NCBI RefSeq assembly: GCF_002086635.1
Contig: NZ_MVHD01000034.1
Span: forward strand, 1-58,047
Reading direction: 5' to 3'
Length of the DNA: 58,047 bases
DNA from: Mycobacterium alsense
GTDB taxonomy: Bacteria; Actinomycetota; Actinomycetes; Mycobacteriales; Mycobacteriaceae
Part shown: piece after piece, positions 1 through 7,781 of the stretch
Position numbering within the stretch: the first letter of the stretch is position 1
Layout: each line of letters opens with the position of its first letter
Notes under the pieces: model-generated
The model's input: only the letters and a program-made list of their open reading frames with translations
Told to the model about the DNA's origin: nothing
Databases searched by the model: none
Translations under genes and position numbers: made by a program

Positions 1-576
1 CAGCCAACCGCCGGTACCCCCGGCACCGCCCGCCGCGCCGTCGCCCCCGAACCCGCCCGCGCCGCCGAAGCCGATCAGGCCGGCGGGCCCACCGGCGCCG
101 CCGGGTTGCCCGGTCACCCCACTCGACCCGCCGGCGCCGCCGTTACCGATCAACAAGCCGCCGGCCTGGCCGTTCGCGCCGCTACCCGGGGCCGCGTTGG
201 CGCCATTGCCGATCAATGGGCGGCCGAGCAGCAGTTGGGTCGGCGTGTTGATCGCCCCCAACACGTCGTGGCCAAGGGCTTGCAGGGGTGAAGCGTTGGC
301 CGCCTCGGCGGCCGCGTAGGCGCCGCCGGCGCCCGCCAGGGCTTGGACGAATCGCTCGTGGAACGCCGCCACCTGGGCGCTGATCGCCTGGTATTCCGCG
401 GCATGGCCGGAAAACAGGGCGGCGATCGCCGCCGACACCTCGTCCTCGGCGGCGGCCACCAGACCGGTGGTCGGGCCCGCGGCCGCCGCGTTGACCGCGC
501 TCAGAGACGACCCGATACCCGCCACGTTCTCGGCTGCGGTCGCCACGACGTCGGGCACTGTGACCAGGAACGACAT
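1..576 (-). CDS. PE_PGRS family protein, N-terminal part (cut by window edge)
   Basis: The visible 192 codons begin with a PE domain (residues 1 to about 95, starting MSFLVTVPDVV) that ends in a Y87-A-A-A-E91 motif. This matches the YxxxD/E signal used for ESX (type VII) export of PE proteins. A linker containing INTPTQLLLGRPLIGNG follows, then Gly-Gly-Ala and Asn-Gly-Gly repeats typical of the PGRS domain, which runs off the left edge. The ATG at 576 has a clear upstream ribosome site (GGGAGG read on the minus strand). Family knowledge places such proteins at the cell surface; specific function cannot be told. PE_PGRS genes are confined to certain slow growers, which helps place the organism. 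Confidence 0.92.
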   Translation of the reverse strand, partial: MSFLVTVPDVVATAAENVAGIGSSLSAVNAAAAGPTTGLVAAAEDEVSAAIAALFSGHAAEYQAISAQVAAFHERFVQALAGAGGAYAAAEAANASPLQALGHDVLGAINTPTQLLLGRPLIGNGANAAPGSGANGQAGGLLIGNGGAGGSSGVTGQPGGAGGPAGLIGFGGAGGFGGDGAAGGAGGTGGWL

Positions 577-727
577 CGCCAACCTCCCAAGTCCCCGAAT
601 GGGTCATCGCCGTGGGCGATCGGCGATAGCGCGATGCTAGCCCTTTCAGAGAGTGAATTAGATGCATTTGCAACGATTGGCGGCGGATTCACAGCGGGCG
701 GTCGGGGCGGGGCGGCGCCGCAACATA

Positions 728-1195
728 ATGGGTGTCGTGATCCCGCTACTCACGGCCTGCGGTGGCTTTCTGCTCGCCGTGCTGTGGATGGACCTGATCT
801 TCGACGTCCAGGTCCTTCAAAACCGAAGCGCGGGAACGGAACTGCCCGAGCCCGTGCTTGCCTCCATCGCGGCCTACTACCACCGTGCGACGACCACGTC
901 GCGACCGATGAGTCGGCTCATCGCGCTTGTCATGCTTACCCTGTTGGGCGCGTTGGGGTTTCGGGCCGCACAGGGCCACGACCCCGCCTGGCTGCTGACG
1001 ACGTCGGCCGGGCTCGCGGGCGTCCCGATCGTGCTGGCGTTGACCCGCACGGTCCCCCACGCCGTTCGGCTCGGACGGCGCACTGACAATCCCGCCGAAC
1101 AGAGCCGCCTGGCGCGAGCCGTCTGCCGGGATCACCTGGTCTGCGCCGGCGCCATGTCGGCGTTCGTGGCCCTGTGGATAGTGCGCGCCTCCTGA
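728..1195 (+). CDS. Small integral membrane protein of unknown function
   Basis: This encodes 155 residues if started at the ATG at 728; an upstream in-frame start at 662 would add a charged segment that looks non-coding. The product has a hydrophobic N-terminus (residues 1 to about 22), a central hydrophobic stretch around residues 65-80, a third near 95-110 and a C-terminal one, suggesting about four membrane helices with short loops. The first loop carries an acidic and polar segment containing AYYHRAT. I do not recognise a named family with confidence. It stands alone between the divergent PE_PGRS gene and the nitronate-monooxygenase-like gene. Confidence 0.68.
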   Translation: MGVVIPLLTACGGFLLAVLWMDLIFDVQVLQNRSAGTELPEPVLASIAAYYHRATTTSRPMSRLIALVMLTLLGALGFRAAQGHDPAWLLTTSAGLAGVPIVLALTRTVPHAVRLGRRTDNPAEQSRLARAVCRDHLVCAGAMSAFVALWIVRAS

Positions 1196-1259
1196 CATGT
1201 CGTAGTGACGAAGCGCTGGTCAGGGGCGGCTGGCCACGTTGACCAGGTCCGTACTAAAC

Positions 1260-1273
1260 TAGAACACGTTTCA
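1260..1273. promoter_or_regulatory. KstR-type operator upstream of the nitronate-monooxygenase-like gene
   Basis: The 14-mer TAGAACACGTTTCA fits the published KstR consensus TnnAACnnGTTnnA at every fixed position and ends 38 bp before the downstream ATG. A slightly wider inverted repeat (TAGAAC, 8-bp spacer, GTTCTA) overlaps it. KstR is the TetR-family repressor of mycobacterial cholesterol catabolism. The match is seen directly; KstR control of this gene is inference, though I recall the M. tuberculosis counterpart being listed in the KstR regulon. Confidence 0.75.
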
Positions 1274-1311
1274 GTTCTATTTCGCATCGGTCAAAGCTTC
1301 CAGGAGTAGGC

Positions 1312-2442
1312 ATGCACACCGCGATCTGCGACGAACTCGGTATCGAGTTCCCGATCTTCGCCTTCACCCACTGCCGCGACGTCGTGGTCGCTGTCAGCAA
1401 GGCCGGTGGCTTCGGCGTGCTCGGCGCCGTCGGATTCACGCCCGAACAGCTGGAGATCGAGCTCAACTGGATCGACGAGAACATCGGCGACCACCCCTAC
1501 GGCGTCGACATCGTCATCCCGAACAAATATGAGGGCATGGACTCCCACCTCTCCGGCGAGGAGCTGGCCGAGACGCTGCGCAAGATGGTGCCCCAGGAGC
1601 ACCTGGACTTCGGCAAGAAGATCCTCGCCGACCACGGGGTGCCGATCGAGGACAGCGACTCGGACAGCCTGCAACTGCTCGGGTGGACCGAGGCGACGGC
1701 CACCCCGCAGGTCGAGGTCGCCCTCAAGCATCCCAAGGTGAAGATGATCGCCAACGCGCTCGGCACACCGCCGGCCGAGATGATCAAGCACATCCACGAC
1801 GCCGGGCTCAAGGTGGCCGCGCTGTGCGGCTCGCCGTCGCAGGCTCGCAAGCACGCCGACGCGGGCGTCGACGTCGTCATCGCCCAGGGCGGCGAGGCCG
1901 GCGGGCACTGCGGCGAGGTGGGCTCAATTGTGTTGTGGCCGCAGGTCGTCAAGGAAGTGGCCCCGCTTCCGGTGCTCGCCGCGGGCGGCATCGGCAGCGG
2001 TCAGCAGATTGCGGCCGCATTGGCGCTCGGCGCCCAGGGGGCGTGGACCGGCTCGCAGTGGCTGATGGTCGAGGAATCCTCGAACACTCCGGTGCAGCAG
2101 CAGGCCTACGTCAAGGCGGGCAGCCGCGACACGGTCCGCAGCCGTTCGTTCACCGGCAAGCCGGCCCGGATGTTGCGCAACGACTGGACGGAAGCCTGGG
2201 AGCAGCCGGGCAACCCCAAGCCGCTCGGGATGCCGTTGCAGTACATGGTTTCCGGCATGGCCGTGCGGGCCACCAACAGGTACCCCAACGAGTCCGTCGA
2301 CGTCGCGTTCAACCCGGTCGGCCAGGTGGTCGGGCAGTTCACCAAGGTGGAGAAGACGTCGACCGTCATCGAACGGTGGGTGCGGGAGTACCTGGAGGCG
2401 ACCAACAGGCTCGACGAGCTGAACGACGCCGCGTCCGTCTGA
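1312..2442 (+). CDS. Nitronate monooxygenase/2-nitropropane dioxygenase-family flavoprotein (Rv1894c-like)
   Basis: The 376-residue product is an FMN-binding TIM-barrel protein of the nitronate monooxygenase family. Its N-terminus (ICDELGIEFPIFAF) is typical. Around residues 185-203 it carries the AQGGEAGGHCG segment with the His usually placed at the active site, followed by the phosphate-binding AAGGIGSGQQIAAAL stretch near 223-237. Length and neighbours match M. tuberculosis Rv1894c. A related mycobacterial family member, IpdC, acts on CoA-linked intermediates of sterol ring degradation, so the substrate may be a steroid-derived CoA ester rather than a nitronate. A perfect KstR-like box lies just upstream, and AGGAG at 1302-1306 serves as ribosome site. 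Confidence 0.93.
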   Translation: MHTAICDELGIEFPIFAFTHCRDVVVAVSKAGGFGVLGAVGFTPEQLEIELNWIDENIGDHPYGVDIVIPNKYEGMDSHLSGEELAETLRKMVPQEHLDFGKKILADHGVPIEDSDSDSLQLLGWTEATATPQVEVALKHPKVKMIANALGTPPAEMIKHIHDAGLKVAALCGSPSQARKHADAGVDVVIAQGGEAGGHCGEVGSIVLWPQVVKEVAPLPVLAAGGIGSGQQIAAALALGAQGAWTGSQWLMVEESSNTPVQQQAYVKAGSRDTVRSRSFTGKPARMLRNDWTEAWEQPGNPKPLGMPLQYMVSGMAVRATNRYPNESVDVAFNPVGQVVGQFTKVEKTSTVIERWVREYLEATNRLDELNDAASV

Positions 2443-2467
2443 CGCCGACCCGGCGACCAGTCAACGG

Positions 2468-2734
2468 CTATTCGTCGCCGAGATCGTCGTCGAGATCACC
2501 GTCGAGATCGACGTCGAGATCGTCCGGGTGGTCGCGGCCGGTGAACACTTCCTTGGCCCGGTCCACCGCGTGCGTCGCGATGTCGATGGAGCTCTGGATG
2601 ATGCCGCTGGCGCCGCCCGCGATGTCACCGCGGATGATGTCGCTGGCGTTTTCGACGATGTCCGAGGCCTTTTCGACGGCGTTGGTGGTGATGTCCCTGG
2701 CCGCGTCGACTGCATCTTTGGGATTGAAGCCCAT
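2468..2734 (-). CDS. Small helical hypothetical protein (Rv1893-like)
   Basis: This 88-residue protein starts MGFNPKDAVDAARD. It consists of amphipathic helical repeats built on D-x-A-x-D/N-A-V units (for example NAVEKASDIVENASDII) and ends in an Asp-rich tail (DLDVDLDGDLDDDLGDE). The start at 2734 is preferred because a purine-rich ribosome site (AAAGGGGA) precedes it; an earlier in-frame start at 2770 adds an unlike N-terminus. It resembles M. tuberculosis Rv1893 in sequence, as I recall it, and in position. No function is known to me. The acidic tail and heptad-like pattern suggest a soluble helical-bundle protein. It is convergent with the flavoprotein gene, 25 bp apart. Confidence 0.8.
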   Translation of the reverse strand: MGFNPKDAVDAARDITTNAVEKASDIVENASDIIRGDIAGGASGIIQSSIDIATHAVDRAKEVFTGRDHPDDLDVDLDGDLDDDLGDE

Positions 2735-2806
2735 CGGAGTCCCCTTTCGTGCGAGCCGGTTGAGTTGCAAGCCGGTTGATTCGACTCTAACCGCGGCGAG
2801 CGGGCG

Positions 2807-3097
2807 TCAGTAATGGACCAGCGTGCGCCAGTAGTCTTCGGGGATCTCGGCGCCGGACCGCAATACCCGCGCCAGGCCGACGGCCATCGCGACGCCGAGC
2901 AGCCCCAGCCACAGGCCGGCCAACCCGATGACGCCCCAGAGCACGGCGGTGACGGCCGGCCACGGCGACAGGACCGCGAGCACCGGGGCGAAGAAGAAGC
3001 CCGTGCCGATGTACCAGGCCGAGCCGGCGCGATCCGACGCGAGCACGAAGCGCAGCCAGCGCGGGACCGGCGCTTGGGCGGGCTTGGCGGCGCTCAT
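2807..3097 (-). CDS. Small membrane protein (Rv1892-like)
   Basis: The 96-residue product has a short proline-rich cytosolic head (SAAKPAQAPVPRWLRFVL) and two hydrophobic helices (roughly residues 28-47 and 50-75) joined by a tight loop. It ends in a polar tail, EDYWRTLVHY. The gene starts 4 bp after the stop of the upstream exported-protein gene, so the two are probably translated from one message together with the Rv1893-like gene downstream. The order Rv1891-Rv1892-Rv1893 is retained from M. tuberculosis. Function unknown. Confidence 0.8.
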   Translation of the reverse strand: MSAAKPAQAPVPRWLRFVLASDRAGSAWYIGTGFFFAPVLAVLSPWPAVTAVLWGVIGLAGLWLGLLGVAMAVGLARVLRSGAEIPEDYWRTLVHY

Positions 3098-3101
3098 GCG
3101 G

Positions 3102-3506
3102 TCACCCCGACGGTGGGAAGAACCCCGCCCCGGTGAACCACCCCTCCTGCCAGCCGCGATCTCCCAGGCAGAGCATCGGCAGCCCGGCGTCCGATTGCGC
3201 CGCGGCTTGCGGGCCCGGGCATTTCGCGCCGGCCTGCTGCACCCCGTACAGCGGGTAGGAGATCACCCAGTAGCCGATGGTGGCCGGGGGGAACTGGTTG
3301 GGCGGCGGGAAGTGACAAGCCTCGGCCTGCCCGCTGGGGCCGCGCCCGAAGATGAACCGCTCGTAGTTGTCGCAGGGGGCACCCAGCGAGGCCTGGTAGT
3401 TCATCCCCGGCACGTCGCCGTCGTAGTGCGGATCGGCGGCCGCGCACGGCGCCATCCCGATCGCGATGCCCGCTATGGAAGCGGCACTGAGCAATTCCCG
3501 AATCAT
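3102..3506 (-). CDS. Exported hypothetical protein (Rv1891-like)
   Basis: The 134-residue product has a signal peptide (MIRELLSAASIAGIAIGMAP, cleavage expected after CAAA-D) and a mature part with five cysteines (including APCDNYE, EACHFPP, AKCPG, MLCLGD), suggesting disulfides outside the membrane. It is Pro-, Gly- and Tyr-rich (YWVISYPLYGVQQ). The ATG at 3506 is chosen because it directly precedes the signal peptide; a longer reading frame to 3683 adds an Arg-rich stretch of no plausible function. It heads a three-gene unit with the Rv1892-like and Rv1893-like genes. Size and position match M. tuberculosis Rv1891. Function unknown. Confidence 0.85.
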   Translation of the reverse strand: MIRELLSAASIAGIAIGMAPCAAADPHYDGDVPGMNYQASLGAPCDNYERFIFGRGPSGQAEACHFPPPNQFPPATIGYWVISYPLYGVQQAGAKCPGPQAAAQSDAGLPMLCLGDRGWQEGWFTGAGFFPPSG

Positions 3507-3760
3507 GTTCCACCCCGCCTGTCGCCGGTGACCTGCACCAAAGCATATCGACTGCGCCGTGGGCCACAAGATCCTCGGTTCCGGTCGGCGCCGCCGACGC
3601 CCGTTGCGCCGCGGGTGCCCGGCCGCCGCCGGCGCTGAACATGTTGCAATTCGGGGCGGCGATATCGTTTCGGTCCTTCCCAACCGCGGTGCGGCAATGG
3701 TTTCCTTGCACTTAGACGCGTAAGAAGACGCCTAGAGGGCTTCGTATCGAGGAGTGCGCT

Positions 3761-5047
3761 ATGTCAACCGCCGAGTCGACGGCCAAGAGGGTCCCCAATC
3801 TGCCGCCCGGCTTCGATTTCACCGATCCGGACGTGCACGCCGAGCGGCTGCCGGTGGAAGAGCTGGCCGAGCTGCGCCGAACCGCACCGATCTGGTGGAA
3901 CGAGCAGCCGATCGGGGTGGGCGGGTTCGACGACGGCGGCTTCTGGGTGGTGTCCAAGCACAAGGACGTCAAAGAGGTCTCGCTGCGCAGCGACATCTTC
4001 TCCAGCCTGCAGAAGACCGCCCTGCCGCGCTACAAGGACGGAACGGTCGGCGAGCAGATCGAACGCGGCAAGTTCGTCCTGCTGAACATGGATGCGCCGC
4101 AACACACGCGCTTGCGCAAGATCATCTCCCGCGCCTTCACGCCGCGGGCCATCGAGCGCCTGCGGGGCGACCTTGCGGAGCGCGCCCGGCGCATCGTCGA
4201 GGAAGCGGCCGCGGAGGGTCGCGGCGACTTCGTCGAGCAGGTGTCGTGCGAGCTGCCGTTGCAGGCCATCGCCGGCCTGATGGGCGTGCCGCAGGAGGAA
4301 CGCAAGAAGCTCTTCCACTGGTCCAACGAGATGGTCGGCGACCAGGACCCCGAATTCGCCAACAACGACGCCATCACCGCATCCGTCGAACTCATCACCT
4401 ACGGGATGCAGATGGCCGCCGAGCGGGCCAAGAACCCGGGCGAGGATCTAGTCACCAAGCTGGTCCAGGCCGACATCGACGGTCACAAGCTCTCCGACGA
4501 CGAGTTCGGGTTCTTCGTCATCCTGCTGGCCGTGGCGGGCAACGAGACCACCCGCAACTCCATCACCCAGGGCATGATGGCCTTCACCGACTTTCCCGAC
4601 CAGTGGGAGCTGTTCAAGCGCGAGCGCCCCGCCACCGCGGCCGACGAGATCGTTCGGTGGGCCACCCCGGTCACGTCGTTCCAGCGGACCGCGCTCGAGG
4701 ACTACGAGCTGTCCGGCGTGCAGATCAAGAAGGGCCAGCGGGTCGTCATGGTCTACCGCTCCGCCAACTTCGACGAGGACGTGTTCGACGACCCGTTCAC
4801 GTTCAACATCCTGCGCGACCCTAACCCGCACGTGGGATTTGGCGGCACCGGCGCGCACTACTGCATCGGGGCCAACCTGGCGCGGATGACCATCGACTTG
4901 ATGTTCAACGCGATCGCCGACGGCATCCCCAACCTGGAATCGATCGGCAAGCCCGAGCGGCTGCGCTCGGGTTGGCTCAACGGGATCAAGCACTGGCAGG
5001 TCGACTACCACACCGATGGCGCGGCGAAAGGCCCTGCCGCGCACTAA
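3761..5047 (+). CDS. Cytochrome P450, CYP125 family (steroid side-chain hydroxylase type)
   Basis: The 428-residue P450 shows long stretches nearly the same as M. tuberculosis CYP125A1 (NLPPGFDFTDP near residue 13, LLNMDAPQHTRLRKIISR near 107, the C-terminal WLNGIKHWQVDY). Landmarks are the I-helix AGNETT (259-264), the E296-xx-R299 pair, and the haem loop FGGTGAHYCIG with Cys368. CYP125 enzymes hydroxylate C26/27 of cholesterol or cholestenone. This gene lies outside the main cholesterol locus, so it is most likely a paralogue with the same or a related sterol substrate. A sequence at 3712-3725 resembles a KstR box with two mismatches. The alcohol dehydrogenase 9 bp downstream could oxidise the resulting alcohol. 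Confidence 0.95.
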   Translation: MSTAESTAKRVPNLPPGFDFTDPDVHAERLPVEELAELRRTAPIWWNEQPIGVGGFDDGGFWVVSKHKDVKEVSLRSDIFSSLQKTALPRYKDGTVGEQIERGKFVLLNMDAPQHTRLRKIISRAFTPRAIERLRGDLAERARRIVEEAAAEGRGDFVEQVSCELPLQAIAGLMGVPQEERKKLFHWSNEMVGDQDPEFANNDAITASVELITYGMQMAAERAKNPGEDLVTKLVQADIDGHKLSDDEFGFFVILLAVAGNETTRNSITQGMMAFTDFPDQWELFKRERPATAADEIVRWATPVTSFQRTALEDYELSGVQIKKGQRVVMVYRSANFDEDVFDDPFTFNILRDPNPHVGFGGTGAHYCIGANLARMTIDLMFNAIADGIPNLESIGKPERLRSGWLNGIKHWQVDYHTDGAAKGPAAH

Positions 5048-5056
5048 GCTAACCCG

Positions 5057-6070
5057 ATGCCTACCCATCAAGCTGTCCGGATCCAGTCCGCGGGCGGCCC
5101 GCTCGAGCTGGCCGACGTCGAAACCGTCTCCCCGGCTCGAGACGAGGTGCGCCTGACCGTCACCGCGTGTGGCGTCTGCGGCACCGACCGCGCCTTCGTT
5201 CACGACGGCTTCCCCAACCAGTCCTGGCCGCTGACGCTCGGACACGAAATCGCCGGGACCATCGCCGAACTCGGCGAGGGAGTGGACAATTATGCGGTCG
5301 GCGAACGCGTGGCGGTCGGCTGGTTCGGCGGCTGCTGCTACCGCTGCGATCCTTGCCGCAAAGGCATTTTCATCCACTGCGCGAACGCGAAGGTCCCCAG
5401 CTGGCACTACCCCGGCGGTTACGCGGAATCGGTGACGGTGCCCGCCAGCGCGCTGGCCAGGATTCCGTCGGAGCTCTCCGACGTGGAGGCGGCCCCGATG
5501 GGCTGCGCCGGTGTAACGACCTACAACGCCCTGCGCCAGACGAAGGCGTTGCCCGGTGACCGCGTGGCGATCCTGGGCGTCGGCGGGCTCGGTCACCTCG
5601 GCGTGCAGTTCGCCCGCGCTATGGGGTTCGAGACCATCGCGATCGCGCGCGGTACCGGAAAGGCCGACGACGCACGGAAACTGGGCGCCCATCACTACAT
5701 CGACTCGACCGCCGGCGACGTCTCCGAAGCGCTGCGCGCCCTGGGCGGGGCGGCGGTCGTGCTGGCCACCGCCGGCAACTCCCAGGCCATGGCGGACACG
5801 GTCGGCGGGCTGCTGCCGCAGGGCGAACTGATCACCATCGGCGTGAGCACCGACCCGCTGCCCATCAGCCCGGTGCAGCTGATCACCCCCGGGCTCAGCA
5901 TCGTCGGCCATCCGTCCGGCACGGCCAAAGACGTCGAAGAGACCATGCATTTCGCGGTCCTGTCGGGCGTGCGGGCGTGGATCGAGGAGCTGCCGCTGGC
6001 GCGGGCCGCCGAGGGCTACGCGGCGATGGAAGAGGGCCGGTCGCACTACCGCACCGTTTTGACGATGTGA
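5057..6070 (+). CDS. Zinc-dependent alcohol dehydrogenase (MDR family)
   Basis: The 337-residue medium-chain dehydrogenase has catalytic-zinc residues C38 (in ACGVCGTD) and H63-E64 (in LGHEIAG), a cluster of cysteines for the structural zinc (GGCCYRCDPCRKG near residue 92), and the nucleotide-binding GVGGLGHLG near residue 177. The third catalytic ligand is probably the Cys in PMGCAGVTTYNAL. It follows the CYP125-type gene by 9 bp and overlaps the YceI gene, so the three probably form one transcript. The simplest inference is oxidation of the alcohol made by the P450. It could equally be a broad-range alcohol dehydrogenase. Confidence 0.93.
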   Translation: MPTHQAVRIQSAGGPLELADVETVSPARDEVRLTVTACGVCGTDRAFVHDGFPNQSWPLTLGHEIAGTIAELGEGVDNYAVGERVAVGWFGGCCYRCDPCRKGIFIHCANAKVPSWHYPGGYAESVTVPASALARIPSELSDVEAAPMGCAGVTTYNALRQTKALPGDRVAILGVGGLGHLGVQFARAMGFETIAIARGTGKADDARKLGAHHYIDSTAGDVSEALRALGGAAVVLATAGNSQAMADTVGGLLPQGELITIGVSTDPLPISPVQLITPGLSIVGHPSGTAKDVEETMHFAVLSGVRAWIEELPLARAAEGYAAMEEGRSHYRTVLTM

Positions 6071-6654
6071 CGGTCGGTCTGTGGACGCTGACCGCGGCCG
6101 ACGGGGAGTTGTTGATCCGCACCGGCGTCGCGGGTAGGGCGGCGCGGATGGGCCACAACCTCACGATCGCGATGACGCGCTGGGAGGCCACGGTGGCCTG
6201 GCGTGACGCCGAACCGGTGACCGCGGAGCTGACCGTCGAGGTCGATTCGCTGGAGGTGCTGCGCGGCGAGGGCGGCGTCAAGGGGCTGACCGGCCCGGAG
6301 AAGGCCCTGGTGAAGTCGAACGCGCTGAAGTCGCTGGGCGCGAACCGCTATCCCGAGATTCGGTTCGCCGCGGACGATGTCGACAAGACCACGCGGGGGT
6401 ACCGCCTCGCCGGCAAGCTGCACATCCGCGGAAAGTCCCGCAGGCACGTGATCGACTTGCGCACAGAGGATCTCGGCGACGCGTGGCGGATGTCCGCCGA
6501 GTCCGGCGTCCGGCAAACCGATTTCGGCGTCAAGCCCTACTCATTGCTGATGGGCTCGCTGAAGGTGGCCGACGAGGTGAAGGTGTCCTTCACCGCGCTG
6601 CGCGCCAAGGGCGACGGCGGCAAGTCCCCGGGCGACTCCCGAGGCCTTCCCTAG
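6067..6654 (+). CDS. YceI-family lipid-binding-type protein
   Basis: The 195-residue product matches the YceI family, a beta-barrel lipocalin-like fold that binds isoprenoid or lipid ligands. Typical features are the opening W-T-L-T-A-A-DGELLIRTGVAG, the SLEV..G.KGL segment, the substitution-like KSNALKSLGANRYPEIRF motif near residue 81, and the C-terminal QTDFGVKPYSLLMGSLKVADEVKV. The start is GTG at 6067, overlapping the dehydrogenase stop (GTGA), which indicates translational coupling. There is no signal peptide, so it is probably cytosolic and may carry a lipid between the neighbouring enzymes; that role is inference. Its TAG stop is shared with the convergent gene through CTAG at 6651-6654. 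Confidence 0.87.
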   Translation: MTVGLWTLTAADGELLIRTGVAGRAARMGHNLTIAMTRWEATVAWRDAEPVTAELTVEVDSLEVLRGEGGVKGLTGPEKALVKSNALKSLGANRYPEIRFAADDVDKTTRGYRLAGKLHIRGKSRRHVIDLRTEDLGDAWRMSAESGVRQTDFGVKPYSLLMGSLKVADEVKVSFTALRAKGDGGKSPGDSRGLP

Positions 6655-7781
6655 GGCTGGCTCGGAGCGGGCGGCTCGGCGTCACCGGCGTCGCCGGGTA
6701 TGTGCTCTAGCACCCGGGTCAGGTAGGGGCCGCGGGAGTTCGGGTCGGGTTGCGTGTCCGCGGGCGGCTCCGTCTGCTCGCGGGTCTGCTCGCGCGGCGG
6801 GCCCGCCTCCGGGGCGGTCTCGCCGGCGGCGGGCTTCGACTGGGGTGCGATCGGCGCGGCGGCCGGAGGGGGCGCGATGGCCTGGGCGACTTGGGTTGCC
6901 GGCTCGTGCACCTGGTGCCTCGCCGGGGTGGGCTGGCTGGTCGGTGCCAGCTCGATGCCCACCGCGAGCGACACCGAGGCGACGAACGTCACCGCACCGG
7001 CGGCCAGGGCGGTCGCGGCGCCGGCGTGCGAGAACCTCCGGCGCGGTGCCGGGGGCGCCGCGACGGGCTCGCCGAGGTGGGCCACCAGCTGTTCGTCGGT
7101 GAACTCGGTGCTGCGGGCGGCCGCGAGCGCCGTGCCGCGGGCGATGGTCACCTGGGCCATCGTCTGCGCGAAAACCGGTACGGGCAGCGCCTTTTCGAGC
7201 TGCCACGAGAGTCCGTTGATGTCGCTGTCCGCGCCGACGACGACCACCCCGCCCGGGCGCCATCCCGTGGGTCGTTCGAACATGCCACGCAGCCAGGAAG
7301 TCAGCCCGTCGAAGCCGCCGCGCACCTGTTTGACGGCCGTCTGGGTCTCGCCGTCGTGCGTGTCGACCATGACGACGGTCGCGCACTCGTGCTCGAGGAT
7401 GGCCACGGCGGTCTGCGCGTAGCCGATGACCGGTGCGATCGCGCGGGCCAGGGTCTCGACCGCCTCGAGGATCCGGACCGGCACCACGTTGTCGAAGCCG
7501 GCGTCGGTCAAGGCCTCCAGCAGGAGCGCGGCCTGCGCGGACGCATCGTCGTTCCAGGTCAGCCCGATGACACGCACCCGGCGATCGCCGGCGGCCGCGA
7601 GCGCGTCCACCCGCAACACCTCGTCGGCCACTTGTTCGGCGGTACTGAGGGCACGCACGCCGCCGCCGGTGCGCAGACCCAGCTCCCGGTGGTCCAGGAT
7701 TGTGCCGTCGGCGCCGTGTCCTTCAGCGAGGACCCACCCGACGGTGGTCGGCGTCAGCGATAGCCCCAGTACCGTATCCAA
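6651..7781 (-). CDS. Mycobacterial membrane-anchored protein, DUF7159-type (Rv1887-like)
   Basis: The 376-residue protein opens with MDTVLGLSLTPTTVGWVLAEG, like the actin/HSP70-fold N-terminal domain found in several mycobacterial membrane proteins. An ATPase-like domain runs to about residue 235 (VVMVDTHDGET near 136, GVVVVGADSDINGLSW near 182). A single membrane helix follows (AATALAAGAVTFVASVSLAV, about 257-276), then a Pro/Ala/Gln/Glu-rich extracytoplasmic tail. It diverges from fbpB across 549 bp, as Rv1887 does in M. tuberculosis. The actin-like fold is an inference from the N-terminal pattern; no function is established that I know of. Confidence 0.85.
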   Translation of the reverse strand: MDTVLGLSLTPTTVGWVLAEGHGADGTILDHRELGLRTGGGVRALSTAEQVADEVLRVDALAAAGDRRVRVIGLTWNDDASAQAALLLEALTDAGFDNVVPVRILEAVETLARAIAPVIGYAQTAVAILEHECATVVMVDTHDGETQTAVKQVRGGFDGLTSWLRGMFERPTGWRPGGVVVVGADSDINGLSWQLEKALPVPVFAQTMAQVTIARGTALAAARSTEFTDEQLVAHLGEPVAAPPAPRRRFSHAGAATALAAGAVTFVASVSLAVGIELAPTSQPTPARHQVHEPATQVAQAIAPPPAAAPIAPQSKPAAGETAPEAGPPREQTREQTEPPADTQPDPNSRGPYLTRVLEHIPGDAGDAEPPAPSQP

